Part shown: positions 53,481 to 62,155 of the stretch, piece after piece
Position numbering within the stretch: the first letter of the stretch is position 1
Layout: each line of letters begins with the position of its first letter
Assembly: GCA_008363385.1 (NCBI GenBank)
Contig: RHKY01000001.1
Location: forward strand, 62,001 to 126,000
DNA length: 64,000 nucleotides
Source: Acidobacteriota bacterium
GTDB lineage: Bacteria > Acidobacteriota > Thermoanaerobaculia > UBA5066
Direction of reading: 5' to 3'
The notes under the pieces: generated by a model
Database searches by the model: none
What the model was told of the DNA's origin: nothing
What the model saw: only the letters and a program-made list of their open reading frames with translations
Translations under genes and position numbers: made by a program

Positions 53481-55166
53481 GTGACACGGATTCCTGATCG
53501 GTGGACCCGATACGCGGTCCTGCTCGTCCTCACGAGCGCCGGTCTCCACGGGGGCTGCGGCCCGAGGGTCCCTCCGGACGTCGTCGCCACCTGGGACGGC
53601 GGGTCGATCAGCCGCGCGGAAGCGGAGAGGTACGTCCGGTTCATCGAGGCCCGGGGCCTGCGGACCGGAGCGAGGATCGACGCGAGGTCTGGGATCACCG
53701 AGATCCTCTCCGAGCTCGCCTACCTGAAGATGACCGCGGCGGAGGCGGGGGACGCCGACCTCGCGCGCCCCGTGCTCTTCCTCGACCCGCGTGGCCTCGT
53801 GCTGGTCCGCTACTACGTCGAGCGGAAGGGAAAGCGCTCGCACCACGTCTCGGACGAGGAGGCGATGGCGTTCTACCGGGAGAACCTCGAGAAGCGATTC
53901 ACGGTCCCGGAGTCCTGCACCTTCCGGCACGTCTTCCTCCGCGCAGACCGCCGCTCGAAGGAGGAGCTCTCCCGGCTGGAGCGCACGGTCCTGGAACGGC
54001 TCGCTGCCGGCACGCCCTTCAAGCAGCTGGTGGCGGAGTACTCGGAGTCCGAGACGGCCCGGCGCGACGGAACGGTCGGCCTCGTCCGGCGAGGACGGAT
54101 GGACCCGGCCTTCGAGGACCAGCTCTACCGGATGCAGCCGAAGACACCCGTGGTGATCCGTATGCCGCAGGGGACCCACGTCGTCGAGGTCCTGGAGAAA
54201 AGGCCGCAGAGCGTCCTCCCCTTCGAGGAGGTCAAGGCGCAGATCGCCAGCGAGATCGCGGGGCGGCGTGACGACGTGGAGCGCCGGGAGCTCGACGCGG
54301 CCCTGCGGTCCCGCTACGGCGTCCTCGACCGGACGGACGACCCCTCCGCGGGACCGGACGACGTGGTCCTTCGCGTCCGCGACCGCGAGCTGACCCGCCG
54401 GCAGCTCGAGGCCTACCTCGAGAGGCGCACCGCCGGGACCTGGTCCCAGGGTCGGGACCCCCGCCTGCGCCGCAGCTGGGTGGACGACATCATCCTCTCG
54501 AACCTGCTCTACCTCGAGGCAGTCGACGGCGGCCTGGACAAGGAGCCGGCGTTCCTCGACCGCTGGGAGGTGCGCCGCCTCACGCTCCAGTCCCGTGCTG
54601 TGGTCGAGCGGCGGTTCCAGGCCGCGGCCGCGGCGGTCTCCGACGAAGACGTGGTCCGCGCCTTCCGGCAGAGCCCCGGCCGCTACGCCGCGCCCGGCCG
54701 CTCGCAGGCCCACTTCATCTTCGTCCCGTTCGGCGTCGCCCCGCCCTTCGAGCTCGAGCGGCGGCTGGAGCGGCTCGAGAAGCTCGCGCTCGACCCGTCC
54801 GTGCCGCTGGAGGAGCTCGGGAGGAGCTGCCAGAAGGCCGGTGCGATCCTGGTGGACATGGGCTGGGCGACCCCGGACGAGGCGGCGCGGATCGCCCCGG
54901 AGTTCCAGCGCCGTTTCATCGCCCAGAAGGAGCCGGGGAGCACCGGGGTCTTCAAGCAGGACGAGGGGCTCTTCGTGCTCGTCGTACGCGCCGTCGAGCC
55001 GGCCCGTCCGCTCGCGGAGCCGGAGGACCACAAGGAGATCCGCGCGCAGTACGCGGCGCTCCGGAAGAAGGAGCTGCTCGACGAGATGAAGGCGGGCGAG
55101 CTGAAGCGTCGGCGGTTCGAGATCCACTCGACCGACATCTTTCCCTCGAGGAATGCGAAGGGCTGA
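53481..55166 (+). CDS. SurA/PpiC-like periplasmic peptidyl-prolyl isomerase lipoprotein
   Basis: 561 residues from GTG 53481 with GGAGG upstream. A signal with a possible lipobox (LHGGC, Cys near 26) precedes a SurA-N-like helical region. A parvulin domain lies at about 135-245 (CTFRHVFLRADRRSKEEL, PFKQLVAEYSESETARRDGTVGLVRRGRMDPAFEDQL is represented here in parts, and GTHVVEVLEKRP). A second, degenerate parvulin-like half follows at about 400-530 (QAHFIFVPFG, GVFKQDEGLFVLVV). Such proteins assist folding of outer-membrane or secreted proteins. It overlaps the sulfatase-TPR gene by 14 bases. Confidence 0.85.
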   Translation: MTRIPDRWTRYAVLLVLTSAGLHGGCGPRVPPDVVATWDGGSISRAEAERYVRFIEARGLRTGARIDARSGITEILSELAYLKMTAAEAGDADLARPVLFLDPRGLVLVRYYVERKGKRSHHVSDEEAMAFYRENLEKRFTVPESCTFRHVFLRADRRSKEELSRLERTVLERLAAGTPFKQLVAEYSESETARRDGTVGLVRRGRMDPAFEDQLYRMQPKTPVVIRMPQGTHVVEVLEKRPQSVLPFEEVKAQIASEIAGRRDDVERRELDAALRSRYGVLDRTDDPSAGPDDVVLRVRDRELTRRQLEAYLERRTAGTWSQGRDPRLRRSWVDDIILSNLLYLEAVDGGLDKEPAFLDRWEVRRLTLQSRAVVERRFQAAAAAVSDEDVVRAFRQSPGRYAAPGRSQAHFIFVPFGVAPPFELERRLERLEKLALDPSVPLEELGRSCQKAGAILVDMGWATPDEAARIAPEFQRRFIAQKEPGSTGVFKQDEGLFVLVVRAVEPARPLAEPEDHKEIRAQYAALRKKELLDEMKAGELKRRRFEIHSTDIFPSRNAKG

Positions 55167-57303
55167 CGCCGTACGCGGAGCCGCCGCCGCAGCGATCCTC
55201 CTGGCGGCGGCGGCCTGCGGCCGCGGCGGGGCGGGCGACCGCCGGAGCATCGTCCTCGTCACGCTGGACACGACGCGTGCCGACCGCCTCGGCTGCTACG
55301 GGTCGAGGAGCGTGAAGACCCCGAGCCTCGACGCCGTCGCCTCCGGCGGCACCGTCTTCGAGCGGGCGTTCACGACGGCGCCGGTGACGGCGCCGGCGCA
55401 CGCCTCCATCCTCTCGGGGACCTTCCCGCCGTTCCACCAGGTCCACGACAACGACGTCTTCAGGGTCCCCAAGCAGCTCCCGTGGCTCCCCGAGATCCTC
55501 CGGGCGCAGGGCTTCCAGACCGCCGCGATGGTGGCCGCCTTCCCGCTCCGCGCCGGCGTCGGGTTCGCCCGGGGGTTCGACTACTACGGGGACCACCTCG
55601 AGGCCCCGCAGGGGAGCCTGGCGGTCACGAACCTCCACTCGATCGGGGTGGCGAGCCGCCGGGGCGACCGTGTCACGGCGGAGTTCCGGCTCTGGCTCGA
55701 GGAGCACGCGGGCCGCGGGCCGTTCTTCGTCTGGCTCCACTTCTACGATCCTCACTACCCCTACGACCCGCCCGCGGGCTACAAGACCCTCAATCCCGAA
55801 CACGCCTACGACGGCGAGATCGCGTTCATGGACGACTGCATCGGAGACGTCCGCAACGCGCTCGCCGAGAAGGGGCTCACCGACCGGACCGGGCTCGTCG
55901 TCGTGGCCGACCACGGGGAGGCGCTGATGGACCACGGCGAGCTGACCCACGCGCTCCTCCTCTACAACTCCACGCTGCGGGTCCCCTTCGTGGTGCGGCT
56001 GCCCTGGCTGAACGGCCACCAGGCCCGGGTCCGCTCCTCCGTCTCGGTCGCCGACGTCGCGCCGACCGTCCTCGACGCTCTCGGCGTCGCACCGCCGGCG
56101 CCGCTGCAGGGCCGGTCCCTCCTGCCGCTGATCTCGCCCGGGGCCGACGGCGACACGCTGGCCCGGTTCGCCCGCCGACCCCTCTACTTCGAGACCTTCT
56201 ACACCTTCTACCACTACGGCTGGAGCCCGCTTCTCGGCTTCGTCTCCGGCGGCTGGAAGTACATCCACGGGCCGAAGGACGAGGTCTACGACCTCGAGAC
56301 CGACATGGGCGAGGTGCGGAACCTCGTCGGAGGCGAGCAGCACCGGGCGATGTCCGCGAGGTTCCCCTCGCTCGAGGCCGAGCTGAGGAAGGGGAGGCCG
56401 GCCGGCAGCCGGCACGAACCCACGCGGGAGGAGGTCGCGAAGCTGCAGTCCCTCGGCTACCTGGCGGGCGGGCAGGGCGACGCCGAGGCGGCTCTCGGAG
56501 GCCTCGCGGGCCTGCCGTCGCCGAAGGAGCACATGGACGTCTACTTCCGGCGCGCCGAGATCCTGGGGCTCGCGCTCGAGAAGAGGGACCGGGAGGCGCT
56601 CGACGAGACCCGCCGCGCGATCGCCGCGGAGCCGAACAACTCGCTCCTCCGTGTCATGGAGGCCTGGTACGCCTCGCGCCTGGAGCTCTGGCGGGCGGCC
56701 GACGAGGCGTGGGCCGGCGTCGTCCGCGACTTCTCCGACAAGGAGGTCCTCTTCTCCGCGGGGTCCTACTTCCTCGCGCGGCGGGACCTTGCGCGCGCCC
56801 GGGACTGCTTCGAGCGGCTGACGGCCGCCGACCCGGAGGACGTGGAGGCCCTCACGCGCCTCGGCGACGTCTCCGCTGCCGAGGGGGACCCACAGGCGGC
56901 CCGGCGCACGTACGAGAAGGTGCTCGCGCTCGAGCCCGCGCACCGGGAGGCCCTCCTGGGGCTGGCCGTGGCGCTCGATCGCGCCGGGGACCCGGGCGCG
57001 GAACGGGCCTTCTCGGCCGTGGCCGAGAAGTACCCGTTCGATCCTTCCGTGGGCCTGAACTACGGGATCTACCTCGCGCGTCACGGGCGTCCCGCGGAGG
57101 CCCTGGGGCACCTGAGGAGAGCCGCCGCCTTCTCGGACGGCGACCTCTGGCTCTCGGCGCAGTTCACCCTGGCGACGTGGTACCGGGAGAACGGGGAGGC
57201 GGACCAGGCGCGGGACGCGCTTCGCGAGATCGAGGTCCGGACGGCCAGGCCCGAAGCCCTGACGCGGGCGCGGAAGATGCTGTCCGAGCTCGGCGACCGG
57301 TAG
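55153..57303 (+). CDS. Sulfatase-like (alkaline phosphatase superfamily) protein with TPR tail
   Basis: 716 residues from ATG 55153. A hydrophobic N-terminus with Cys22 may be a lipoprotein signal. The sulfatase-like domain spans about 30-430: metal Asp39 in LVTLDTTRADRLGCYG, ADHGEALMDHGE, and HFYDPHYPYDPP. The nucleophile site reads T79-A-P-A-H83 instead of C/S-x-P-x-R, so formylglycine cannot form; Thr79 is the likely nucleophile. C-terminal TPRs (about 450-700) include RTYEKVLALEPAHREALLGLAVALDR (split over two helices). It probably hydrolyses or transfers a phosphate- or sulfate-ester at the cell envelope; substrate unknown. Confidence 0.85.
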   Translation: MRRADAVRGAAAAAILLAAAACGRGGAGDRRSIVLVTLDTTRADRLGCYGSRSVKTPSLDAVASGGTVFERAFTTAPVTAPAHASILSGTFPPFHQVHDNDVFRVPKQLPWLPEILRAQGFQTAAMVAAFPLRAGVGFARGFDYYGDHLEAPQGSLAVTNLHSIGVASRRGDRVTAEFRLWLEEHAGRGPFFVWLHFYDPHYPYDPPAGYKTLNPEHAYDGEIAFMDDCIGDVRNALAEKGLTDRTGLVVVADHGEALMDHGELTHALLLYNSTLRVPFVVRLPWLNGHQARVRSSVSVADVAPTVLDALGVAPPAPLQGRSLLPLISPGADGDTLARFARRPLYFETFYTFYHYGWSPLLGFVSGGWKYIHGPKDEVYDLETDMGEVRNLVGGEQHRAMSARFPSLEAELRKGRPAGSRHEPTREEVAKLQSLGYLAGGQGDAEAALGGLAGLPSPKEHMDVYFRRAEILGLALEKRDREALDETRRAIAAEPNNSLLRVMEAWYASRLELWRAADEAWAGVVRDFSDKEVLFSAGSYFLARRDLARARDCFERLTAADPEDVEALTRLGDVSAAEGDPQAARRTYEKVLALEPAHREALLGLAVALDRAGDPGAERAFSAVAEKYPFDPSVGLNYGIYLARHGRPAEALGHLRRAAAFSDGDLWLSAQFTLATWYRENGEADQARDALREIEVRTARPEALTRARKMLSELGDR

Positions 57304-57325
57304 CGCGGGGCCCTCGCCGGGAGCC

Positions 57326-58450
57326 TCAGAACCGGAAGCTGTCGCCGGTGTCGGGGCCGTGGAAGCGGCCGCTGTTGAGGTCGTAGCGGACGCCGATGGC
57401 GGTGTAGGGGAGGCGGAGGTAGCGCAGGACCGTCAGGAGCGCCCGCTGCCACCACCGGTCCTCCTTCAGGCCGACGGCGCGGAGGAGCTCCGGGAGGTCG
57501 AGGCCCACCTCGAGGCCGACCTGCCTCTGCCGGTACGGCTCCTCGACCCAGCCGTAGCCCTTCGTGGCGTACGTCAGCGAGGCGAGGAAGAGCCGGCCCA
57601 GCCCCGGCTCCTCGACGCCGAGCCGCGGCAGGAGTCCGGCCATCCGGGCGTCGAGCGTGTAGATCTCGTCGGAGTAGTGGTCTCGCTCGGCGGTCGTGAC
57701 CGAGGGGTCCGAGGGGACCGACTTGGGCAGCCAGCCGAACCGGAAGCCGAGAGTGTCGTCGAGCCCGGCGGCCTCGATCGCCGCCCCCGCGGCGCCCCCG
57801 AGCGTCGTGATCAGCGCGTCCTCCCACGAGAACCGGAAGCTGGTGTAGCCGTCGCCCAGCTCCACGAGGACCGCCGAGGCGGCCACCGCGCCCACCGAGA
57901 GCCACCTGGCCGACGCCTCCTCGTTCCCGACCTTCTCGTAGCCCCCCTCGAAGAGCCGCCCGAAGACGTAGCCCATCACGAAGTGGGAGGCCTTGTCGGC
58001 GCCGCCCGCGTACGTCCCCTCCCCGAACCAGCCCTCGCTCCAGGAACGGAAGCTCCCGAGGTCCTGCCCCTTCCACCAGAGGGCGTAGCCCGCGACGCCG
58101 GTCCCGGCCAGGTACGCCGCGGTGAGCCGGGCGTTCCGGTTGCCCAGCTCGACTCCGGCCGCCGCGGGGTCGACCATCCGGACGTCCGGGATCCGGGCCT
58201 GAGGCTCGACGTCGATCGACGGGGCCGGGAGGTCGGGGAAGACCGCCTCCTCGCCTGCCGCCTGCCCGCGGCAGAGCGCCAGCCACTGGCCGGGGCTCAT
58301 CAGGTGGAATCCGGAAGCCCCGCCGATCGCCGCCGGCGGAGACGGAGACGAAGCTCGTGCCGAAGGGGCCGCGAGAAGCGTCGCGACCGCCACGAAGACG
58401 ACCCTCGCACGCATCGGGCGGGGAAGGGCTCCTCCCCTCCTGCGAGCCAT
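57326..58450 (-). CDS. DUF2279 (YfiM-like) exported protein
   Basis: 374 residues from ATG 58450 (GGAGG nine bases upstream; ATG 58414 possible). The signal peptide is RVVFVAVATLLAAPSARAS. The DUF2279 core at about 110-240 has NARLTAAYLAGTGVAGYALWW, DKASHFVMGYVFGRLF and SWEDALITTLGGAAGAAIE, which look like several hydrophobic or amphipathic helices. The C-terminus (about 270-374) is beta-like (GLEVGLDLPELL, TAIGVRYDLNSG). Function of the family is unknown; outer-membrane association is possible. It converges on the sulfatase gene and diverges from the metalloprotease-like gene. Confidence 0.82.
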   Translation of the reverse strand: MARRRGGALPRPMRARVVFVAVATLLAAPSARASSPSPPAAIGGASGFHLMSPGQWLALCRGQAAGEEAVFPDLPAPSIDVEPQARIPDVRMVDPAAAGVELGNRNARLTAAYLAGTGVAGYALWWKGQDLGSFRSWSEGWFGEGTYAGGADKASHFVMGYVFGRLFEGGYEKVGNEEASARWLSVGAVAASAVLVELGDGYTSFRFSWEDALITTLGGAAGAAIEAAGLDDTLGFRFGWLPKSVPSDPSVTTAERDHYSDEIYTLDARMAGLLPRLGVEEPGLGRLFLASLTYATKGYGWVEEPYRQRQVGLEVGLDLPELLRAVGLKEDRWWQRALLTVLRYLRLPYTAIGVRYDLNSGRFHGPDTGDSFRF

Positions 58451-58510
58451 CGCTCGATGCCTCCGCCTTCCAGAATACGCCCGGAGCCGGGGCTCCCGGG
58501 CGGCCGCTCC

Positions 58511-58516
58511 TATGAT
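58511..58516 (+). promoter_or_regulatory. Candidate -10 box TATGAT seven bases before an ATG
   Basis: TATGAT (5/6) ends seven bases before ATG 58524, so transcription would begin at or next to that start codon. This argues for a leaderless message. No clear -35 box. Confidence 0.4.
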
Positions 58517-58523
58517 CGCGCCG

Positions 58524-61235
58524 ATGGGCCGCTGGCTCCCGCTCGTCCTCCTCGCGGCGACGGCTGCCCGCGCGGGCGGGCCGGCCCAGGCGCCGCACGC
58601 CCCGTGGCGGACGATCCAGACCGCGCACTACCGGGTCCACTACCCCGCCAGCCCGGCCGCGGGCTTCGAGCCGTTCGCCCGCGAGGTGGCCTCGCGTGTC
58701 GAGGAGATCCACGCGGCCGTCGTGAAGGAGGTCGGGTTCGAGGCGAAGGGGCCGGTCCAAGTCCTGGTCCGGGACCCGGTGGGGGAGGCCAACGGGCTCG
58801 CCTACCCCCTCCTGTCGGGGCCGTGGATCGAGGTCTGGCGGACGCCGCCCGAGAGCGACTCGGCGCTCTCCGAGGCCCCGAGCTGGGCGGACCTCGTCGT
58901 GACGCACGAGCTCGCCCACGTCCACCACCTGGCCCGGCCGCGCGTCCGCCCGACCCTCGTCGAACGGATCCTGGCGCTGCCGGCGGGACCCATCGCCCTG
59001 GCGGCACCGCGCTGGGTGACCGAGGGGTACGCCACCGTCGTGGAGGGGCGCGTGACGGGCGGCGGCCGGCCGTTCGGCGCGTACCGCGCCGTGGTCCTCC
59101 GCTCGTGGGCGCTCACGGGGAGGCTGCCGGACTACGGGGCCCTCTCGCGGACGGGCGGGTACCGCGGCGGGGGGATGGCCTACCTCGTCGGCTCGGCGTA
59201 CCTGGAGTGGCTGGAGCGGCGCTCGGGCGACCCCGACTCCCTCCGGACCCTCTGGAAGCGGCTCGTCTCGCCGAAGAGGAGGGGCTTCGAGAAGAGCTTC
59301 CGCGCCACGTTCGGCGAGGGGCCGCGGGACCTCTACGACCGCTTCCGGGCGGAGGTGACCCGCGACGCCCTGGAGCTGGAGCGCGCGATGCGGGAGGCGG
59401 GCGTCGTGGAGGGCGAGCCGTGGGCCGCCTTCGACGGAGACGTGGCCGACCTCTCCGTCAGCCCGGACGGGAGCCGGCTCCTGGCCCGCGTCTCCACGCC
59501 GAAGGCGCCCGGACTGCGGGTCTACCTGCTCGGCGAGGAGGGCGCCGGGCCGGACGGCGCCGAGGAGGAAGTGCCGGACGAGCCCCCGGACGTCCCGCCG
59601 CCCGTCCCGAAGCGCGAGCCGCGGTTCACGCTCGGCCGGATCGACGGCTCGCTCCCGCACCGGGCCTCCTGGCTGGACGCCGAGCGCGTCCACTTCTTCC
59701 TCAAGCGTCCCGACGCCGAAGGGGTCCTGGTCCGGCGCCCGTACGTCTGGAGGCCCGGCGAGGGCTTCTCCCCGGCGACGGAGCCGGCCGGGGCCAGGGG
59801 CGGTCCAGTCCCGGTGGAGCGGCGGGGCGGCGCCTTCGTGGCCCGGCTCGCGGAGGGCGAGGTGGAGCTGCCGTTCGAGCCGGTGGGGCCCGTGAGGCTG
59901 GACGCCTCGGGCGAGGCCCTCCTCGGCGCCGCCGCGGTGGACGGGATCTGGAACCTCGTCCGGACCCCGCTCGCGAGGACGGACGGCGGGCTCCGAGCCG
60001 GGCCCGTCCGCGCCCTCACCCGGACGGTGACGGCCGCGTGGAACCCGGCCCCGGCGCCCGACGGGCGGAGCCTCTTCTTCACGCGGCTGACGGCGCGCGG
60101 GACGGAGATCCGGCGGCTGGCGCTTCCGGCGGAGCCCGACTCCACGCAGGCCCCCGAGGTCCCGCGCCCGATGACGACGGGCACCGTCCTCTCGCTTCCG
60201 CCTCGTCCGGGCGCGTTCGGCGAGCGGGCCGAGGCCCCCCCGTCCCGGCCGTACGACGTCTTCGACTCGACGAAGGTCTCCTCGCGGAGCGCCGCCACCG
60301 TGACCCCTTCCGGCACGTCGTACGAGATCGGCGTCGGGGGCTCGGACCTCCTCGGGCGGTTCCCGTGGCAGGCGCTCGCCGCCTTCGGGGACGTCGCGGG
60401 GCCGCGAGGGGCCGGCGTGGCGGCGGCGTGGCGGGGCTTTCGCCTCGCACCGGCGCTGACCGCGTTCACCGTCCTGGTCCGGCCGTCGGCGCAGCGCTTC
60501 GAGCCGGTCGACGGCTTCGACCGGAGCCGGACGGGGGCCGGCCTCTCGTTCCGGGCCGAGGGCCTCGGGACGACGCGCTGGTGGGTCTCCCCGCACGCCG
60601 GCGTGGAGCACGTCGGTTTCGCCGAGGGAGACGAGCCGTCCCGGACCCGGGCGCTCCTCGGCGTCTCGGCGGAAGCCGGGCGGGAGTGGTCGCGCGGGGA
60701 GGCGTGGGGGCTCGCGCTGTCGGCCGGGGGGACGGCGCAGGCGGGCGTCACGTCGGGGGAGTCGTGGCAGCTCCTCCGTGCCTCTGTCCGCGTGACGGTG
60801 AGGACACCGCTCCTGCCGCTCACCGCCAGCTCGGAGGCCGGGACCCTCGGGGGCGACCCCTCCTCTCTGGACCGGTTCTTCCTGGGCGGGACGACGGGGA
60901 GCCTCGTCCCGCCCGAGCTGGACGCCTCGCGTGTCGCGCAGTCCGCCCTGCCGTCGTACCTGGCCACCGGCGACCGCCTCCTCGGCCTCCGCTTCCAGGC
61001 GGGCCAGGCCGTGCGGGTCTACCTCGAGGAGGTCGCGGTCTGGGACGGGCGGGACGCGCGGCCCCCGTTCACCCGCGTCGCCGGCTTCGAGGTGGAGCTG
61101 GACGTCCTGTCGGTGATGCCAGCGGTCGCCTGGCGGGTCGGGAGGCTCTCGCTCGTGGCGGGGGTCCACCGCCCCCTCGACGGCCCGATGGAGGGGCGGA
61201 CCGTGGCGACGCTCGTCGCGACCGTGAGGCCCTGA
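58524..61235 (+). CDS. Large exported HExxH protein with propeller and outer-membrane-like C-terminus
   Basis: 903 residues from ATG 58524 (ATG 58512 overlaps the -10 box). The signal peptide (LPLVLLAATAARAGGPA) is followed by a peptidase-MA-like domain with the zinc motif HELAHVHH and a downstream WVTEGYATVVEG glutamate. Residues about 300-560 have TolB-like propeller strands (LSVSPDGSRLLARV, NPAPAPDGRSLFFTRL). The last about 300 residues have alternating beta strands and end VATLVATVRP, like an outer-membrane barrel. It may be a surface protease/porin-type protein. Domain calls rest on motifs only. Confidence 0.8.
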   Translation: MGRWLPLVLLAATAARAGGPAQAPHAPWRTIQTAHYRVHYPASPAAGFEPFAREVASRVEEIHAAVVKEVGFEAKGPVQVLVRDPVGEANGLAYPLLSGPWIEVWRTPPESDSALSEAPSWADLVVTHELAHVHHLARPRVRPTLVERILALPAGPIALAAPRWVTEGYATVVEGRVTGGGRPFGAYRAVVLRSWALTGRLPDYGALSRTGGYRGGGMAYLVGSAYLEWLERRSGDPDSLRTLWKRLVSPKRRGFEKSFRATFGEGPRDLYDRFRAEVTRDALELERAMREAGVVEGEPWAAFDGDVADLSVSPDGSRLLARVSTPKAPGLRVYLLGEEGAGPDGAEEEVPDEPPDVPPPVPKREPRFTLGRIDGSLPHRASWLDAERVHFFLKRPDAEGVLVRRPYVWRPGEGFSPATEPAGARGGPVPVERRGGAFVARLAEGEVELPFEPVGPVRLDASGEALLGAAAVDGIWNLVRTPLARTDGGLRAGPVRALTRTVTAAWNPAPAPDGRSLFFTRLTARGTEIRRLALPAEPDSTQAPEVPRPMTTGTVLSLPPRPGAFGERAEAPPSRPYDVFDSTKVSSRSAATVTPSGTSYEIGVGGSDLLGRFPWQALAAFGDVAGPRGAGVAAAWRGFRLAPALTAFTVLVRPSAQRFEPVDGFDRSRTGAGLSFRAEGLGTTRWWVSPHAGVEHVGFAEGDEPSRTRALLGVSAEAGREWSRGEAWGLALSAGGTAQAGVTSGESWQLLRASVRVTVRTPLLPLTASSEAGTLGGDPSSLDRFFLGGTTGSLVPPELDASRVAQSALPSYLATGDRLLGLRFQAGQAVRVYLEEVAVWDGRDARPPFTRVAGFEVELDVLSVMPAVAWRVGRLSLVAGVHRPLDGPMEGRTVATLVATVRP

Positions 61236-61267
61236 GCCCGCCCCCCGCGCGGCGGTCCTGCGCGTCG

Positions 61268-61273
61268 TAGACT
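61268..61273 (+). promoter_or_regulatory. Candidate -10 box TAGACT
   Basis: TAGACT lies 45 bases before the TTG start of the DUF4412 gene, in the short gap after the HExxH gene; AAGGAG at 61306-61311 is the ribosome site. Weak call. Confidence 0.3.
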
Positions 61274-61317
61274 CCGCCTTCGTCCGGGCGAAGACCCTCG
61301 CCGGAAAGGAGCCAGCT

Positions 61318-62106
61318 TTGCGTATCGTCCGCTCTCTCGCCGTCGCCCTCCTCGCCGCCACCCCCGCTCTCGCCCAGTTCGAGGGGGTCCTCGAGTCGAA
61401 GCTGACCAGCCCCGACGCGACGGGGACCTCGAAGAGCTGGGTCGGCAAGGCCGGCGCCCGCATCGAGATGCAGATGCAGCCACTCGAGGGCCCGGGGGCC
61501 GGCGCCGCCGGGATGAAGATGGTCATCCTCCACAAGTTCGCCGAGCCCGACGTGTCCTACTTCGTCAACGAGTCGACGAAGAGCTACGCGGTCGTCGACC
61601 ACCGTCAGTCCCAGGGGACGGCGAAGGACGCCAAAGACGACGAGACCTACACGGTGAAGAAGCTCGGGAAGGACACCGTGGCCGGGTTCTCCTGCCAGAA
61701 GGGGCTCGTCACCAGCTCGAAGGGGAGGCAGACGGAGCTCTGCGTCACCTCCGAGATCCTCGGCGGCGGCTCGTGGCTGCGGTCGATGCAGCCCCGCAAC
61801 CGCCCGAGCCAGGGGGGCGCGCTGCTGAAAGCGCTGAAGGACGCCGGCCTCGAGGGCTACCCCGTCCGCTGGGTGACGAAGGACGACGACGACACGTCCG
61901 TGACGTGGGAGCTGGTCTCGGCCAAGCGGCAGAGCGTTCCGGCCTCCACGTTCGAGGTCCCCGCCGGCTATCGCAAGTCCGACAGCCTGATGGGCGCCAT
62001 GGTCTCCCCCGAGGCCGAGCGCCAGATGAAGGAAGCCATGGAGAACATGACTCCCGAGCAGCGGAAGATGCTCGAGGAGATGATGAAGAAGCAGAAGCCG
62101 CAGTAG
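61318..62106 (+). CDS. DUF4412 exported protein
   Basis: 262 residues from TTG 61318 (AAGGAG upstream). The signal peptide is RIVRSLAVALLAATPALAQ. The mature region has the DUF4412 pattern: FEGVLESKLTSP at the start, KAGARIEMQM, YFVNESTKSYAVVD, and DTVAGFSCQKGLVTSS with a conserved cysteine that can pair with the later C in TELCVTSEI. The C-terminus is helical and charged (ERQMKEAMENMTPEQRKMLEEMMKK, shown as two helices). Members are periplasmic and of unknown function. Followed after 49 bases by the PF10136 gene. Confidence 0.82.
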   Translation: MRIVRSLAVALLAATPALAQFEGVLESKLTSPDATGTSKSWVGKAGARIEMQMQPLEGPGAGAAGMKMVILHKFAEPDVSYFVNESTKSYAVVDHRQSQGTAKDAKDDETYTVKKLGKDTVAGFSCQKGLVTSSKGRQTELCVTSEILGGGSWLRSMQPRNRPSQGGALLKALKDAGLEGYPVRWVTKDDDDTSVTWELVSAKRQSVPASTFEVPAGYRKSDSLMGAMVSPEAERQMKEAMENMTPEQRKMLEEMMKKQKPQ

Positions 62107-62155
62107 CCGCAGGCGCCGCCGGATCCGTGCAGCCCCGTCCGCCCCGCCACAGAGG

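Noticed and set aside
55153-57303. Formylglycine sulfatase
   Set aside because: The C/S-x-P-x-R maturation motif is absent; only the fold is retained.
57081-61535. A 1484-codon minus-strand frame
   Set aside because: Antisense to the HExxH gene and shifted against the DUF2279 gene; its product is Arg/Pro/Gly-rich low-complexity sequence without any domain.
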